64,000 bases of DNA from Adhaeribacter pallidiroseus (GCF_003340495.1 NZ_QASA01000001.1:5952001-6016000); one strand, 5' to 3'; counted from the first letter of the stretch, positions 26,998-36,419 are shown. Notes: generated by a model not told the origin, from the letters alone. Numbers and translations are program-made.

Positions 26998-27885
26998 ATG
27001 AAACGATCCTGGGTTCTTACGCTATTGTTCGCCTGCTTATTGGCTCCAACTTATTTGTCTGCCCAAAGCAAGTCCCCTTCAGCCTTTAAATCGAAAAATT
27101 TTAAAAAAACGGATGCCTGGCAACTCGTTTGGGCCGATGAATTTAACGTACCCGGCATGCCCGATCCGAAGAACTGGACTTTTGAAAAAGGTTTTGTCCG
27201 GAACCACGAAGCGCAGTGGTACCAACCCGAAAACGCCCGGTGCGAAAACGGATTTTTAATTATTATGGGCCGCCGCGAACAAAAGCCAAATCCTAATTAC
27301 CAAGCTAACAACCCGGACTGGCGCCGGAACCGGGAAAATGCAAATTACACGTCGGCCAGTTTAAATACCAAAGGCTTACATGAATGGCAATACGGCCGCT
27401 GGGAAATGCGTGGCAAAATAAACATCAGTCCGGGTCTTTGGCCCGCTTTCTGGACTTTGGGCGTAGCCGGCGAGTGGCCCCGCAACGGTGAAGTAGACAT
27501 TATGGAATATTACCGCGATTCGCTGCTGGCCAACCTAGCCTGGGGCACGGATAAACAATACCGTGCCAAGTGGAGCACTACTAAAAAGGCCGTCACTTCT
27601 TTCCCGGATTCTAACTGGGCACAGAAGTTCCACGTGTGGCGCATGGACTGGGACGAAAAATTTATCCGGCTGTACGTGGATGATCTATTGTTGAACGAAG
27701 TAAACCTCATCCAAACCATCAACCAGGATGGCACAAATAAAAACCCGTTTCACCACCCGCATTATATGTTATTAAACTTAGCCATTGGCGGCGATAACGG
27801 GGGAGACCCAACGCAAACTACGTTCCCTACCCGCTTTGAAGTAGATTACGTACGGGTATACCAGAAAGCAAATGCTGCTAAATAA
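26998..27885 (+). CDS. Glycoside hydrolase family 16 (laminarinase/beta-glucanase type)
   Basis: Secreted endo-acting beta-glucan hydrolase. Signal peptide 1-22 (ends SAQ), then one GH16 domain. WQLVWADEFN starts the fold, and the catalytic motif GEVDIMEYY supplies the nucleophile E165, D167 and acid/base E170 in the ExDxxE spacing. WPAFWTLG and the closing FEVDYVRVYQK are also typical. Specificity (1,3- versus 1,3-1,4-glucan) is not determined. No carbohydrate-binding module and no lipobox. It stands alone, not in a polysaccharide utilisation locus. Confidence 0.92.
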   Translation: MKRSWVLTLLFACLLAPTYLSAQSKSPSAFKSKNFKKTDAWQLVWADEFNVPGMPDPKNWTFEKGFVRNHEAQWYQPENARCENGFLIIMGRREQKPNPNYQANNPDWRRNRENANYTSASLNTKGLHEWQYGRWEMRGKINISPGLWPAFWTLGVAGEWPRNGEVDIMEYYRDSLLANLAWGTDKQYRAKWSTTKKAVTSFPDSNWAQKFHVWRMDWDEKFIRLYVDDLLLNEVNLIQTINQDGTNKNPFHHPHYMLLNLAIGGDNGGDPTQTTFPTRFEVDYVRVYQKANAAK

Positions 27886-27966
27886 CGTGCGTTCGAGCGA
27901 AGCCCTTACCAACAAAAGTACATCTCTGTATTAGCCAAAATGATAAAACGATCGTGTTTCCCGTCT

Positions 27967-28033
27967 ATTACGGTCCTTCTGGAAGAATCTAACCGATTAC
28001 TTACTGGTTACATTCTTCCAGAATGACGGTAAT
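27967..28033. repeat. 67-bp imperfect palindrome (TTCTGGAAGAATC family)
   Basis: The two arms (attacggtccttctggaaga... and its inverse) pair over about 30 bp with three or so mismatches around a 9-base loop. Its core ttctggaagaat resembles the 20-bp repeats around the GIY-YIG gene at 54096 and 54485. It lies between two convergent genes and could also terminate transcription. Confidence 0.6.
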
Positions 28034-28114
28034 AAAGAAGATTAGCTTATATTTCGTGTAGGCTTTGCTTAGCTCGCACGTTATATAAATTAATAAAAGA
28101 TTGAATTTTTAAAT

Positions 28115-28870
28115 TTAACGATCTGTTTCCGGTAAATGCAGTTGTTGTACATATTGCTCCATACGTTCGTAGTGCGAACCTTTCCAGAATACGCGCCGGC
28201 AAGTCTGGCATTGGTGAAATTCCTGAAAGTAAATTTTAGTTTTGGGCGGCAATTGAGTTAACACCGCTTCTTTCGGTACGTTTAGTAATAAGCCGTTGCA
28301 CATCAAACAGCGGGTAAACGGTTGAACTTTGTTGAACAGGTTATAATGAGCCAGCACTTCGGCTAATTGTTTTTCAGAATTTTGCGAACGCAGCCAGTAA
28401 CCCCATTGTACTATTCTTAATTTTAGCAAGCCTATGTCGCGGGTAAGTACTACGCGGTTTTCGGCGGCGGCTCTATCGGCAATGGTTTGGTCGTCGTAAT
28501 TATTTTCGTAAATGGTATTAAAACCCAGCAGGCGCAGGCTTTTGGCTAGTTTACCCAGGTGCACGTCCAGGATAAACGCAGGTGGTTGTGGTAGTTCTAC
28601 TCGCAGCTTAGGAGCCTGGGGCCATTTAGTAGGGTATTCTTGCGGATAAACTTCCACGGTATCTTCTGCCTGGAGCCAATAGTTAAAAGCCACAGGTTTC
28701 TTGTTTATCACTATTACTGCTACTGCCGGGTGCGGTACCCCCAATGCTTCAATGGCATCCTTCACGGCGGGTGTGCCGCCGAAACTGTACCGGATTGCCT
28801 TTTCTTTTTGAGCTTTGGGCAGAAAATCGTTAAGCGCTCCCACAAACCGGAAACTGGCTGTTTTATCCAT
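28115..28870 (-). CDS. Mut7-C RNase domain protein with N-terminal ubiquitin-like domain
   Basis: Two domains in order: a Mut7-C ubiquitin-like domain (about 1-80, VAVIVINKKPVAFNYWLQAED) and a Mut7-C RNase domain (from FILDVHLGKLAKSLRLLGFN). The latter carries the PIN-type acidic residues, TRDIGLLK, and two CxxC pairs (CLMCNGLL and CQTCRRVFW) forming a zinc ribbon. The family is predicted to be a ribonuclease. At 251 residues it is full length. Standalone bacterial forms have no established role. Confidence 0.85.
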   Translation of the reverse strand: MDKTASFRFVGALNDFLPKAQKEKAIRYSFGGTPAVKDAIEALGVPHPAVAVIVINKKPVAFNYWLQAEDTVEVYPQEYPTKWPQAPKLRVELPQPPAFILDVHLGKLAKSLRLLGFNTIYENNYDDQTIADRAAAENRVVLTRDIGLLKLRIVQWGYWLRSQNSEKQLAEVLAHYNLFNKVQPFTRCLMCNGLLLNVPKEAVLTQLPPKTKIYFQEFHQCQTCRRVFWKGSHYERMEQYVQQLHLPETDR

Positions 28871-28983
28871 ACTGCTTTTACGGATGAATCCTGGAATTTG
28901 TACCTGATTACCGAATTATAAAATCGCCCGGGATAGAATCTTAGCTCGACAGGATAAAAGCTGGCAAAAATTTAAAAAAAAAG

Positions 28984-29922
28984 CTACTTGGAAGTAGTTA
29001 ATTGCTTTTTATAACCCGGAATGTTAGTCAGCAACACTCCTGCCAGAATAATTCCTAAGGCGGCCACTTGCCCCAGCGTAATGTTTTCGGCGGCGAACAA
29101 ACCACCCAGCAATACCGCCACTACCGGATTGATGTAGGTGTGCGTACTCACCAAAGCGGGTGGCCTCACGGAAATAAGCCAGATAAAAGATAAATAAGCG
29201 ACCAGCGATCCCATAATAATTAAAAATGCTAAGCCGCCCCAGGCTTTTACCGTTACCTCGGCCAACGAAAAGCTTGGCCATTCTTGGGTAAATAAACTAA
29301 TAACAAAACTTACTGCGCCCGCCGCCATGAGTTGCTGCGCCGTTGTCATTACCGTAGAATCTTTTTGGTCGCCGGTATTTTTAGAAAGCAGGGAACCCAC
29401 TACCCATAAAACGGAACTGCCCAATAAAACCAGGTAGGCAATTAGGTGTTCTTCCGAACCGGACATAAGACTGGCTTTACCAGGTAGAATAAAAAACAGG
29501 ATTACGCCCGCAAACCCGATAATCAGGCCCCAGATAATTAATTTGTGCGAAAAGTACGTGGACCAGCATTTTTTATCCAGCAAAACAAACCAAAACGGCT
29601 CTGTAGCAATTAAAATAGCCGCGCTGCCCGAACTAATAAATTGCTCGGCCCAGGTGACCAACCCGGAGCCACCAACCAACATGAAAGATCCGCAGGCGGC
29701 ATTTAAACCAAAATTCCGGCGTGTGGGCAAAGGTTCGCCTTTGAATAAACACCACACAAATAAAATAACGCCGGCCGTTAAAAAACGCATAAACGACAAA
29801 ATAAAAGGTGGTATGCCATCGAGGCCAAAAACGATAGCCAGGTACGTTGAACCCCAAACCAGGTAAATATTGGCAAAGGCTACCAATACCAGCCAACGGG
29901 GAACTTTAGTGGTTTTAGCCAT
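28984..29922 (-). CDS. EamA/DMT superfamily transporter
   Basis: Inner-membrane drug/metabolite exporter. The 312-residue protein has about ten hydrophobic helices in two EamA repeats. The first starts VWGSTYLAIVFGLDGIPPF, and the second ends STHTYINPVVAVLLGGLFAAENI, both hallmark segments. Substrate unknown. It lies 4 bp downstream of the DinB-like gene, so the pair shares a transcript. Confidence 0.88.
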   Translation of the reverse strand: MAKTTKVPRWLVLVAFANIYLVWGSTYLAIVFGLDGIPPFILSFMRFLTAGVILFVWCLFKGEPLPTRRNFGLNAACGSFMLVGGSGLVTWAEQFISSGSAAILIATEPFWFVLLDKKCWSTYFSHKLIIWGLIIGFAGVILFFILPGKASLMSGSEEHLIAYLVLLGSSVLWVVGSLLSKNTGDQKDSTVMTTAQQLMAAGAVSFVISLFTQEWPSFSLAEVTVKAWGGLAFLIIMGSLVAYLSFIWLISVRPPALVSTHTYINPVVAVLLGGLFAAENITLGQVAALGIILAGVLLTNIPGYKKQLTTSK

Positions 29923-29926
29923 GATA

Positions 29927-30418
29927 TTACTTATTTAAAGCGAGTTGCTGCAGTTGCTTTTTTAAAAATTCGAGTTGCCCGGTATGATAGGCTTCGTGCT
30001 GGATAATGCCGGCAATTAAATAATCGAAACTGTAATCGCGGGGCAAAACCTGTTTTTCTAACAATGCTGGTTCGGCGGCTGGTAACAGGTCCGTTATTTC
30101 CTGAAAAGTACGGGCCAGTTCCTCTTGTAAGTTTTGCCAGGCAGTTTCCGGATGACTACCATAAGCAGCCGTGTTAAAAGATTTGTCTTGGTCAATAACG
30201 GTGCTTAGGTCGCCTTGCAGCTTTTTGATTAAATATTGCCGGATAAAAACCAGGTGGCAAACGATTTTAGCAATAGAGTTACGATTGCCGGGTGGATCGG
30301 TAAAAGCCAAAGTACTATCTACGTCGGCTAAAACCGGCTGCAGGCTTACTTCAATCCAGTTTGGTCCCCGGTATATTTCCCGGTAACTAATGAGTAATTC
30401 GTTTATTCTGGTTTTCAT
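29927..30418 (-). CDS. DinB-like protein
   Basis: Four-helix-bundle protein of the DinB/YfiT-like putative metalloenzyme superfamily. The metal-ligand pattern is visible in CHLVFIRQYL and the late HEAYHTGQLEFLKKQL, where HxxxH supplies two histidines. At 163 residues it matches the family. Members include thiol-S-transferases; the reaction here is unknown. Next in the operon is the EamA exporter. Confidence 0.82.
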   Translation of the reverse strand: MKTRINELLISYREIYRGPNWIEVSLQPVLADVDSTLAFTDPPGNRNSIAKIVCHLVFIRQYLIKKLQGDLSTVIDQDKSFNTAAYGSHPETAWQNLQEELARTFQEITDLLPAAEPALLEKQVLPRDYSFDYLIAGIIQHEAYHTGQLEFLKKQLQQLALNK

Positions 30419-30460
30419 ACGGAATGCTTTTTTAAATTTCTATGCCAATGCTGCCGGAAT

Positions 30461-30491
30461 TAAGTAGCTTTTTACTTATTTTTACTACTTA
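30461..30491. promoter_or_regulatory. Inverted repeat in the DinB/CGNR divergent gap
   Basis: aagtag...ctactt arms (aagtagcttttta / atttttactactt) centred near 30476, between the divergent dinB-like and CGNR genes. It is a plausible operator for the CGNR regulator, unproven. Confidence 0.3.
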
Positions 30492-30555
30492 AAAAGGATT
30501 AGAACGTAATAACATTATAAATTGTTACTACCTAAAGTGGTTTAATTAGTGAAGT

Positions 30556-31176
30556 ATGGCGAATCAAAATACCATAAAAACGATTCAGTTTGATGGGGGA
30601 GTACTTTGTTTTGATTTCGTAAATACCCTACGCAGCCGAAAAGTAGAGAAAGTACATAACTACCTGGCGACCTACGCCGATTTTTTAATTTTGTGCCGGC
30701 GGGTGCAGATTTTGCCGGAAAGTACCTTAGATCAATTAGACCAGTATAGTGCGCAAAACCCCGAAGCGGCCGAAGCGGCCTTAGAAGCTATTGTGGCGGT
30801 GCGTGAAAACTTGTACCGTCTTTTCTCAGCGATTGCCGCTGGTACTATTCCAACCGCCGCAGTGGTGGCTACTTTTAATCAAAACTTATCTGGGGCGTTG
30901 GCCGGGGTTTTTCTTACTTGGCAAGGCCCGGACTACGCGCTGCAACAAGAAGTATATGAGAATGAATTGGAAGGTCCGTTAAAAATAATTTTGTATTCGG
31001 CTTACCAAACGCTGGTTCACGAAGACCGGAAAAGAATAAAAGAATGTGCCGAATGCGGTTGGTTATTTTTAGATAAAACCAAAAATGGCAAGCGGCTCTG
31101 GTGTAATCCCGTGGATTGCGGCAGCACGACCAAATCCCGGAGGTATTATCACCGCCAAAAACAAAAAGAAGAATAA
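30556..31176 (+). CDS. CGNR zinc finger / ABATE domain transcriptional regulator
   Basis: The N-terminal ABATE (putative stress-responsive regulator) domain starts GGVLCFDFVNTLRSRK. The C-terminal zinc finger reads CAECGWLFLDKTKNGKRLWC and then CGSTTKSRRYYHRQ. All four cysteines are present, but the eponymous CGNR is CGST here. It is divergent from the dinB-eamA pair and may regulate it (inference from position). Confidence 0.85.
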   Translation: MANQNTIKTIQFDGGVLCFDFVNTLRSRKVEKVHNYLATYADFLILCRRVQILPESTLDQLDQYSAQNPEAAEAALEAIVAVRENLYRLFSAIAAGTIPTAAVVATFNQNLSGALAGVFLTWQGPDYALQQEVYENELEGPLKIILYSAYQTLVHEDRKRIKECAECGWLFLDKTKNGKRLWCNPVDCGSTTKSRRYYHRQKQKEE

Positions 31177-31289
31177 CGCTGTTCAGCAAAATTTTTAAAT
31201 TTTTTGCCGTAAATCGCTTTAAAATTAAGATCTGAATTACATAAAATTCATGATCGAACAGTTAAAGGTTGCTTTTTAGAATTCAGGCA

Positions 31290-31320
31290 TAAAAAAAGGT
31301 TGCTCATCAGCAACCTCTTC
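31290..31320 (-). terminator. Terminator (minus strand)
   Basis: Stem aggttgct / agcaacct with an A run on the plus strand (T run on the minus strand), ending the Ala-rich protein gene. Confidence 0.7.
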
Positions 31321-31343
31321 TTACATTTAAAAATTTTTAGATC

Positions 31344-31709
31344 TTAATTATTATTTGATTTCTCAGTGGCCTCAGCTGCTTTCCGGGCTTGCTCATCGGC
31401 GTTGTTGCGGCTTTTTTGGGCTATTATCTCACGGCGGGCCGCTTGGCGAGCTTGTTTCGCCGCATCGGAGGCATCATCTTCTATCCGGCTGGCTTCTTTA
31501 GCAGTAGCTTTAGCCATTTTAGCCTCCGCTTTGGTGCTTCTTTTCAGTTCCTTGGCATCTTTTAAGCGACTTTTATCTTCCTCTCCTTTGTCCACTTGGC
31601 TTGCCATCACCCGCGTTTCGGGGCTGTTATCGGATTGAGCAAAAGTTTTGGTAGACATAAAGAATAATGCTCCCATCCCTACCACTAGCACAACGGCCTT
31701 AGTTTTCAT
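31344..31709 (-). CDS. Secreted Ala/Lys/Glu-rich coiled-coil protein, unknown function
   Basis: The 121-residue protein has a signal peptide (MKTKAVVLVVGMGALFFMSTKTFAQ) and then an almost wholly helical, charged stretch (KAEAKMAKATAKEASRIEDD, AARREIIAQKSRNNADEQAR). No named family. It is flanked by its own terminator and a gap of about 520 bp upstream. Confidence 0.65.
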   Translation of the reverse strand: MKTKAVVLVVGMGALFFMSTKTFAQSDNSPETRVMASQVDKGEEDKSRLKDAKELKRSTKAEAKMAKATAKEASRIEDDASDAAKQARQAARREIIAQKSRNNADEQARKAAEATEKSNNN

Positions 31710-32233
31710 GATTTCTAAAGTAAAGTACCCACTTGTTATTTATACGTACCGGCTGCTAAAAGAGACCCGTTTAATCAAAATATTAAAAAATCGAGGATTA
31801 TGTTGGGCTATGCTGGGTTATATAAATAATTTCTTTTGAATTAGGTTAATAAATAATCTGGATTATGTAGTTGTAATTTCATGAAAGCCGTATACTCTCC
31901 TAATAACAGTTAAAGCAGTAATTTTGCTAGTAAAATGCTAATAACCAGAATTATGATTTTAACTGTTTATTAGTTTTGGTTTACTTGTTTTAAAGCAGCT
32001 TCAATAAGAATTAAAACGACAAAATCTTTAGGTTTAAGTCCATAACCGCTTAGTTTAAGAATGTAATGTTTTACCTGAATTTGGATTTTAGCGGCATGGC
32101 TGTTTTAGAGTAAAAATTCAAAAATAAGTATAAACCGCATCTGTTTACCTGTAGCTTTCTTATTTTACTACTTGGCATAAGCAGAACTGCATACCAATTA
32201 ATAATAAATTAAATTTACCTTAAATACAACAAT
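31710..32233. other. AT-rich intergenic region, nothing recognised
   Basis: About 520 bp between the divergent Ala-rich secreted-protein gene and the small gene at 32234. I see no credible gene, RNA or strong hairpin. Confidence 0.4.
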
Positions 32234-32494
32234 ATGCTGACAGATGCCCAGAACTTATCGCCGGAAGAAGCCACTAAACAAATATTAGGTTATTGTACCG
32301 AACCACATGGCCGGATGGCTATTCTGGAACACCTGCATGTACCGCTTACCTCGGATAGTTATGATAAGTACATTAAAAAACTTGTGGACGATAAGCTCAT
32401 TGCTTCGGATTTGCTGGTAGTGCGCAGCGCTAAAAAACAAATTTTTGTTACTACCCGCAAAGGCTTAACCTTTCTGGGAAACATCTCTGCTTAA
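32234..32494 (+). CDS. Small hypothetical protein, winged-helix-like
   Basis: The 86-residue protein has a pattern compatible with a winged helix: helix (PEEATKQILGYCT), helix-turn-helix (GRMAILEHLHVPLTSDSYDKYIKKLVDDK) and a wing (LLVVRSAKKQIFVTTRKG). A DNA-binding role is inference from this pattern. No close named family. Confidence 0.55.
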   Translation: MLTDAQNLSPEEATKQILGYCTEPHGRMAILEHLHVPLTSDSYDKYIKKLVDDKLIASDLLVVRSAKKQIFVTTRKGLTFLGNISA

Positions 32495-32674
32495 AATAAA
32501 CTTTGCTAGTAGTGATTAAAGTATTTTTAAAAGTAGAACTAACTGGGACTGAATTCCTGCTTTTCATGTGAAAAATGAACTGGGCGAAATAGTTTGCTTT
32601 CCGGTTTTTTAAAAATTATGCCAGTCCGAAGTAAAGCAAGTGCTCTAGCAATCACGTACCTTAATTTTTATCCC

Positions 32675-33229
32675 ATGTCTACTGAATTAATAAAAAGTCC
32701 TTCGCAGCTAAAATACGAAGCAGAAAAAACAGAGCAGGAATTAGTTTCTTTACTCAAAAACTGGAAAAAAAAGAAAAGCACTTTGTTAACGAAATTGCAA
32801 GTTTTCCGGACCGAAATAAAAGAATTAGATGCCGTATTAGCCGAAACCGAGTTAGGCTACCAGGCTTACCAAGCATTGCTAAGCCCTTTAGCCAGCATAG
32901 CGACCAACAATCCTGTTAAGCTGGATCAAACGCTGCAAACATTAACGAACCAACATCTCGAATTATCGGAGTGGATTACGAGTATGTTGCAGGCAGCCGG
33001 AGATTTAAGCAGTTTTAATACCAACACCGAAACAAACCGGGTTTTCCGGGCCCGGGAATTACATAAAAATAACACCGCGCACCTCCGCCACAAATCCCGG
33101 GAAGTATATGTTGCTTTAAAAACAGAAAAGCAAAGTGTAGCAGATTATGCCGCACATTTAACCACTCTTATCCAGGAGAAAAAAGCGCAGTTTTTGCTGC
33201 AAATTAAAACCGATGGTATTGGTTTGTAA
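32675..33229 (+). CDS. Hypothetical coiled-coil protein
   Basis: The frame is open from 32594, but the ATG at 32675 (MSTELIKSPSQLKYEAEKTE) begins the helical protein and is preferred (184 residues). Predicted long helices and coiled coils run throughout, with no signal peptide or catalytic motif. Not recognised. Confidence 0.5.
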   Translation: MSTELIKSPSQLKYEAEKTEQELVSLLKNWKKKKSTLLTKLQVFRTEIKELDAVLAETELGYQAYQALLSPLASIATNNPVKLDQTLQTLTNQHLELSEWITSMLQAAGDLSSFNTNTETNRVFRARELHKNNTAHLRHKSREVYVALKTEKQSVADYAAHLTTLIQEKKAQFLLQIKTDGIGL

Positions 33230-33459
33230 GCCTGATTTTTTAAATTTTTAGCTATTTCATGTTCCGGGAACGCTCTTAATTTAAGCAGCCTCTTCAAAAA
33301 ACCAGTTTTGAAAAAAATAACAGAAACCCAGCTAAAAATAGCTTGCTTTTAATCTTATTCATTAATCCCGCTTACCTGATTTACTTTACCTCTTTCCTGC
33401 AGATAGTAGAGAATATTGCTACCCTGCCGGATATTCTTTTTACCACCTACCAACAGTAT

Positions 33460-33862
33460 TTGAGAAGTTATTAACGACCGAAAACCGGAAAAAGCAAATC
33501 CAGATAGGGAGCGGATAATTGCCGCTTTTGTTAACGGCAAAACAGGCCCGACACGTTATTACCAGAATAATTGGCCTCACCGAAGCATAGGTGTTTTGCC
33601 CTATTTTCCTGTTTTACAAGAATACTCCAAAAGGCACCGGAACATCATTAACTTGTAGTACTGCCATTCTGCTAAACTGCAAGGCTTGTTCCCGGAACTA
33701 GGCCTTGATTTTGAAAAACCGGATGCTTACCAGAAATGATTGCCAGGATCATTCTTCACCCACGACTATTCGATTGAAGCTGCTGCCTTTTTAACCTACC
33801 CATAGTGGAAGATTTTAATCAGTCGGAGTGAGAAGCAGGGAAGAAGCGCGTTATTCTCCAGG
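33460..33862 (+). pseudogene. Decayed N-terminal remnant of a GH130-type glycosidase
   Basis: No open frame survives, but three-frame reading on the plus strand gives ordered pieces: QARHVITRIIGLTEA (33544-33586), VLQEYSKRHRNIINL (33610-33654), ELGLDFEKPDAYQK (33694-33735), PGSFFTHDYSIEAAAF (33744-33791) and, after a frameshift, IVEDFNQSE-stop-EAGKKRVILQ (33802-33861). The order matches, from memory, the N-terminal part of GH130 proteins (ii.RvlaLse, dFs.RHrn, FThEYSiEaAAlFNPSiV, dQsgl). At least three stops and two frameshifts are present, and the rest of the gene is missing. Confidence 0.5.
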
Positions 33863-34226
33863 TATATTCTACTTTTAACTTAATGGCGAGTAATTTAATT
33901 GTTCCGGTATTCTTCACCGGACTTGCGCCACACTCTTGGGGGTTTATGGCTCCATTCTAAATCCACTAGTTCCGGATGTTGCGCCACAATGGCCGGTAAA
34001 GCCCCCCTTACCGTTTTTAAACCTTTGTCGCGGCTGAAAAGCTAAACGTGAAAAGTACTTCCCCCTCCGGTTCCAGAAAGGCAATACCGCATGCGATAGA
34101 TTAATTCTGGGCACTTCCGGGGCATCTATCCTCGAAATAAACTAAATTTTAGGTAAAAGCCTTATATTTATAAATGCTCCTAATTACCAGGTCTCGAATA
34201 CATCATTCTATACCCTAAACTGCATC
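33863..34226. other. Gene-free region with possible further gene debris
   Basis: No intact gene. A minus-strand frame around 33885-34020 (reads AIVAQHPELVDLEWSHKPPR) looks protein-like but is short, lacks a start and is not assigned. The promoter of the oxidase at 34227 probably lies in the last 100 bp (cttatattta near 34162). Confidence 0.3.
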
Positions 34227-35573
34227 ATGAAAAGAAGAACCTTTAATAAATTAAGTTCTACGGTTACCGCTGGCAGCGCCATTTTACCATTTACCGAATG
34301 GCTGCCGGCCGACCCTTTAAAAAACTGGGCCGGTAATATTGAATTCAGCACCAATAAGGTTGTGTACCCCAAGTCGGCGGCGAAAATGCAAGCTTTGGTA
34401 AAGAAAATACCGCAGTTGAAAGTATTAGGTACCCGGCATTGTTTTAACCGCATTGCCGATAGCCAGCACCATTTACTTTCGACGAAAGAACTAAACCAAG
34501 TAGTTTCGCTGGATACCCAAACCCACACTGTAACCGTGGAAGGGGGCATTAAATACGGCGAATTAGCCCCTTACCTGCACGAAAAAGGCTATGCTTTGCA
34601 TAACCTGGCTTCGCTGCCGCATATTTCGGTGGCGGGTTCTATTATTACGGCTACGCATGGCTCCGGCGTAAAAAATGGCAATTTAGCCACCGCCGTGGTA
34701 GGCTTAGAGTTTATAGATGCTGCCGGGAACCTGCACCAAATATCCCGGGAAAAAAATGCTGACCTATTTAACGGGATGGTGGTAAACTTGGGCGCAATCG
34801 GCATTATTACAAAAGTTACTTTGGCCTTAGAACCGGCTTTTACCATGCAGCAACGCGTGTATGAGCGCTTACCCCTGGAGCAGTTAAAAGAAAATTTCGA
34901 CCAAATTGTTTCGGCGGGTTACAGCGTGAGCTTGTTTACCGATTGGGTACATAACAGCATCAACGAAGTCTGGGTAAAAAGCCGCCTGGATAATACGGCT
35001 AACCAGCAAGCTCTTCCGGAGTTCTACGGGGCGATAGCCGCTACCAAAAACCTGCATCCCATTGTGGAGGTTTCCGCCGAAAACTGTACCGAGCAGTTAG
35101 GCGTTTCCGGACCCTGGTACGAGCGTTTACCGCATTTTAAAATGGGTTTCACGCCCAGCACCGGCGTAGAACTGCAAACCGAATATTTCGTGCCGCAAAA
35201 TCAGGCTGTGGAAGCGATTCAGGCCCTGGCCCGCCTGGGTAAACAAATTAGTCCGCACCTGTTTATTTCCGAAATCCGCACCATCGCCGCCGACGAATTG
35301 TGGCTGAGCCCCTGCTACCAGCGCCCCAGCGTAGCCCTGCATTTTACCTGGAAACAAGACTGGCCGGCCGTGAGTAAGTTATTGCCCGTTATCGAAAAAG
35401 AATTAGCCCCGTATCAAGCCCGCCCGCACTGGGGAAAATTGTTCACGATGGCCCCCCAGGTACTAGCCACCCACTACGAAAAGCTCCCGGAATTTAAAAA
35501 AATAGTAGCCCAGTTCGACCCGAAAGGCAAGTTCCGCAACGATTTTTTAAATTCCACCATTTTCGGCAGCTAG
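34227..35573 (+). CDS. FAD-dependent oxidase of the alditol oxidase / arabinono-lactone oxidase family
   Basis: VAO-type flavoprotein with an N-terminal FAD-binding domain (about 38-205) and a C-terminal ALO substrate domain. The motif LGTRHCFNRIAD corresponds to the segment in alditol oxidase whose histidine (here H71) carries covalent FAD. ATHGSG and the closing RPHWGKLF are also characteristic. The start MKRRTFNKLSSTVTAGSAILP looks like a twin-arginine signal, implying export of the folded flavoprotein. Substrate (polyol versus lactone) not determined. It is immediately upstream of the cassette array. Confidence 0.87.
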   Translation: MKRRTFNKLSSTVTAGSAILPFTEWLPADPLKNWAGNIEFSTNKVVYPKSAAKMQALVKKIPQLKVLGTRHCFNRIADSQHHLLSTKELNQVVSLDTQTHTVTVEGGIKYGELAPYLHEKGYALHNLASLPHISVAGSIITATHGSGVKNGNLATAVVGLEFIDAAGNLHQISREKNADLFNGMVVNLGAIGIITKVTLALEPAFTMQQRVYERLPLEQLKENFDQIVSAGYSVSLFTDWVHNSINEVWVKSRLDNTANQQALPEFYGAIAATKNLHPIVEVSAENCTEQLGVSGPWYERLPHFKMGFTPSTGVELQTEYFVPQNQAVEAIQALARLGKQISPHLFISEIRTIAADELWLSPCYQRPSVALHFTWKQDWPAVSKLLPVIEKELAPYQARPHWGKLFTMAPQVLATHYEKLPEFKKIVAQFDPKGKFRNDFLNSTIFGS

Positions 35574-35631
35574 CGGAATGTAAATTTAGATTACTTTAAG
35601 GATAATGCAGCTAACCGGAACGACTCCGTTT

Positions 35632-35689
35632 ATCCAACCATTTTTAGGCGGATAACCGGAGTAATTCCGTATATCTACAAGTTGGGTGT
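35632..35689 (+). other. attC-like site 0 (left edge of the cassette array)
   Basis: Starts with ATCCAAC (fits RYYYAAC, 35632-35638) and ends with GTTGGGTG (35681-35688). The inside folds as gata-ac-CGGA...TTCCG-ta-tatc. The final GTTGGG matches the inverse of CGCCCAAC that closes the following cassette at 36506. It is less regular than the other sites and overlaps a competing hairpin (35617-35668). Confidence 0.5.
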
Positions 35690-35738
35690 AATAAATAACT
35701 ATATAACTAAATAACCTAAATATTAATAATTACTCTAA

Positions 35739-36419
35739 GTGGTTAAAATAACAATAAGGATAATTGGAATTATAATAGGTCTATTACTTATGTATTTTCC
35801 TCTTACAACAATTATCCTTTTATATTTTTCGGGAGATTATTATACATCCATTGACCCTTATGGATTTGGTTGGACAATTATTCTTTATGCTATTTTTTGG
35901 CTGATAGGATTAATTATTTATTCAATTGCTGATACATCTATAAATAGAAAAATGATTGTTGCCTTTAGCAGTTTTATTATATTAATATCTTATCCTAAAG
36001 TTTTTGGAAACATCCATCATTCAAATAGGATTGCATATTTAGATAAATACCTAGATACACAAAAAGAAATAATGGCTTATGCCGCTGAAAATATCATAAA
36101 AGGCGAATGGTCATACGGGGAAGCAAATAAATTTCTAACAAATCATAGAGGCAGGAGCAAAAAAGATTTAGGTTTATATCAATGTAAAAATTATACAGGT
36201 AAAGCAATCTTTTTTGGATTTTGTGACCCTCTAAAGTTTAATAGTGATTTTGAACAATGTCGTGGTTTGGCTTATGCTCCAATACAACTTAAGGTCGAGA
36301 GGCCACGGCAAGTTTGTGTTGGATATACAACATCTTGGGAACGTATTGATGAAAATTGGATTGAGTGGACTGCATGTAAATGGAATCCTATTGATGGAAT
36401 CTGGGAAATTGAAAATTAA
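35739..36419 (+). CDS. Cassette 1: membrane protein of unknown function
   Basis: The 226-residue protein has a GTG start. Three membrane helices in the first ~90 residues (IIGIIIGLLLMYFPLTTIILL, GFGWTIILYAIFWLIGLIIY, MIVAFSSFIILISY) are followed by a soluble domain of about 130 residues with several cysteines and tryptophans (YQCKNYTGKAIFFGFCD; WIEWTACKWNPIDGIWEIEN). Codon use is clearly AT-richer than the flanking genes. It is the only gene of the first cassette in the array. Family not recognised. Confidence 0.6.
   Translation: MVKITIRIIGIIIGLLLMYFPLTTIILLYFSGDYYTSIDPYGFGWTIILYAIFWLIGLIIYSIADTSINRKMIVAFSSFIILISYPKVFGNIHHSNRIAYLDKYLDTQKEIMAYAAENIIKGEWSYGEANKFLTNHRGRSKKDLGLYQCKNYTGKAIFFGFCDPLKFNSDFEQCRGLAYAPIQLKVERPRQVCVGYTTSWERIDENWIEWTACKWNPIDGIWEIEN

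Noticed and set aside
33355-33540. 61-codon minus-strand frame
   Set aside because: Antisense to the start of the GH130-like remnant; no start signals or family features.
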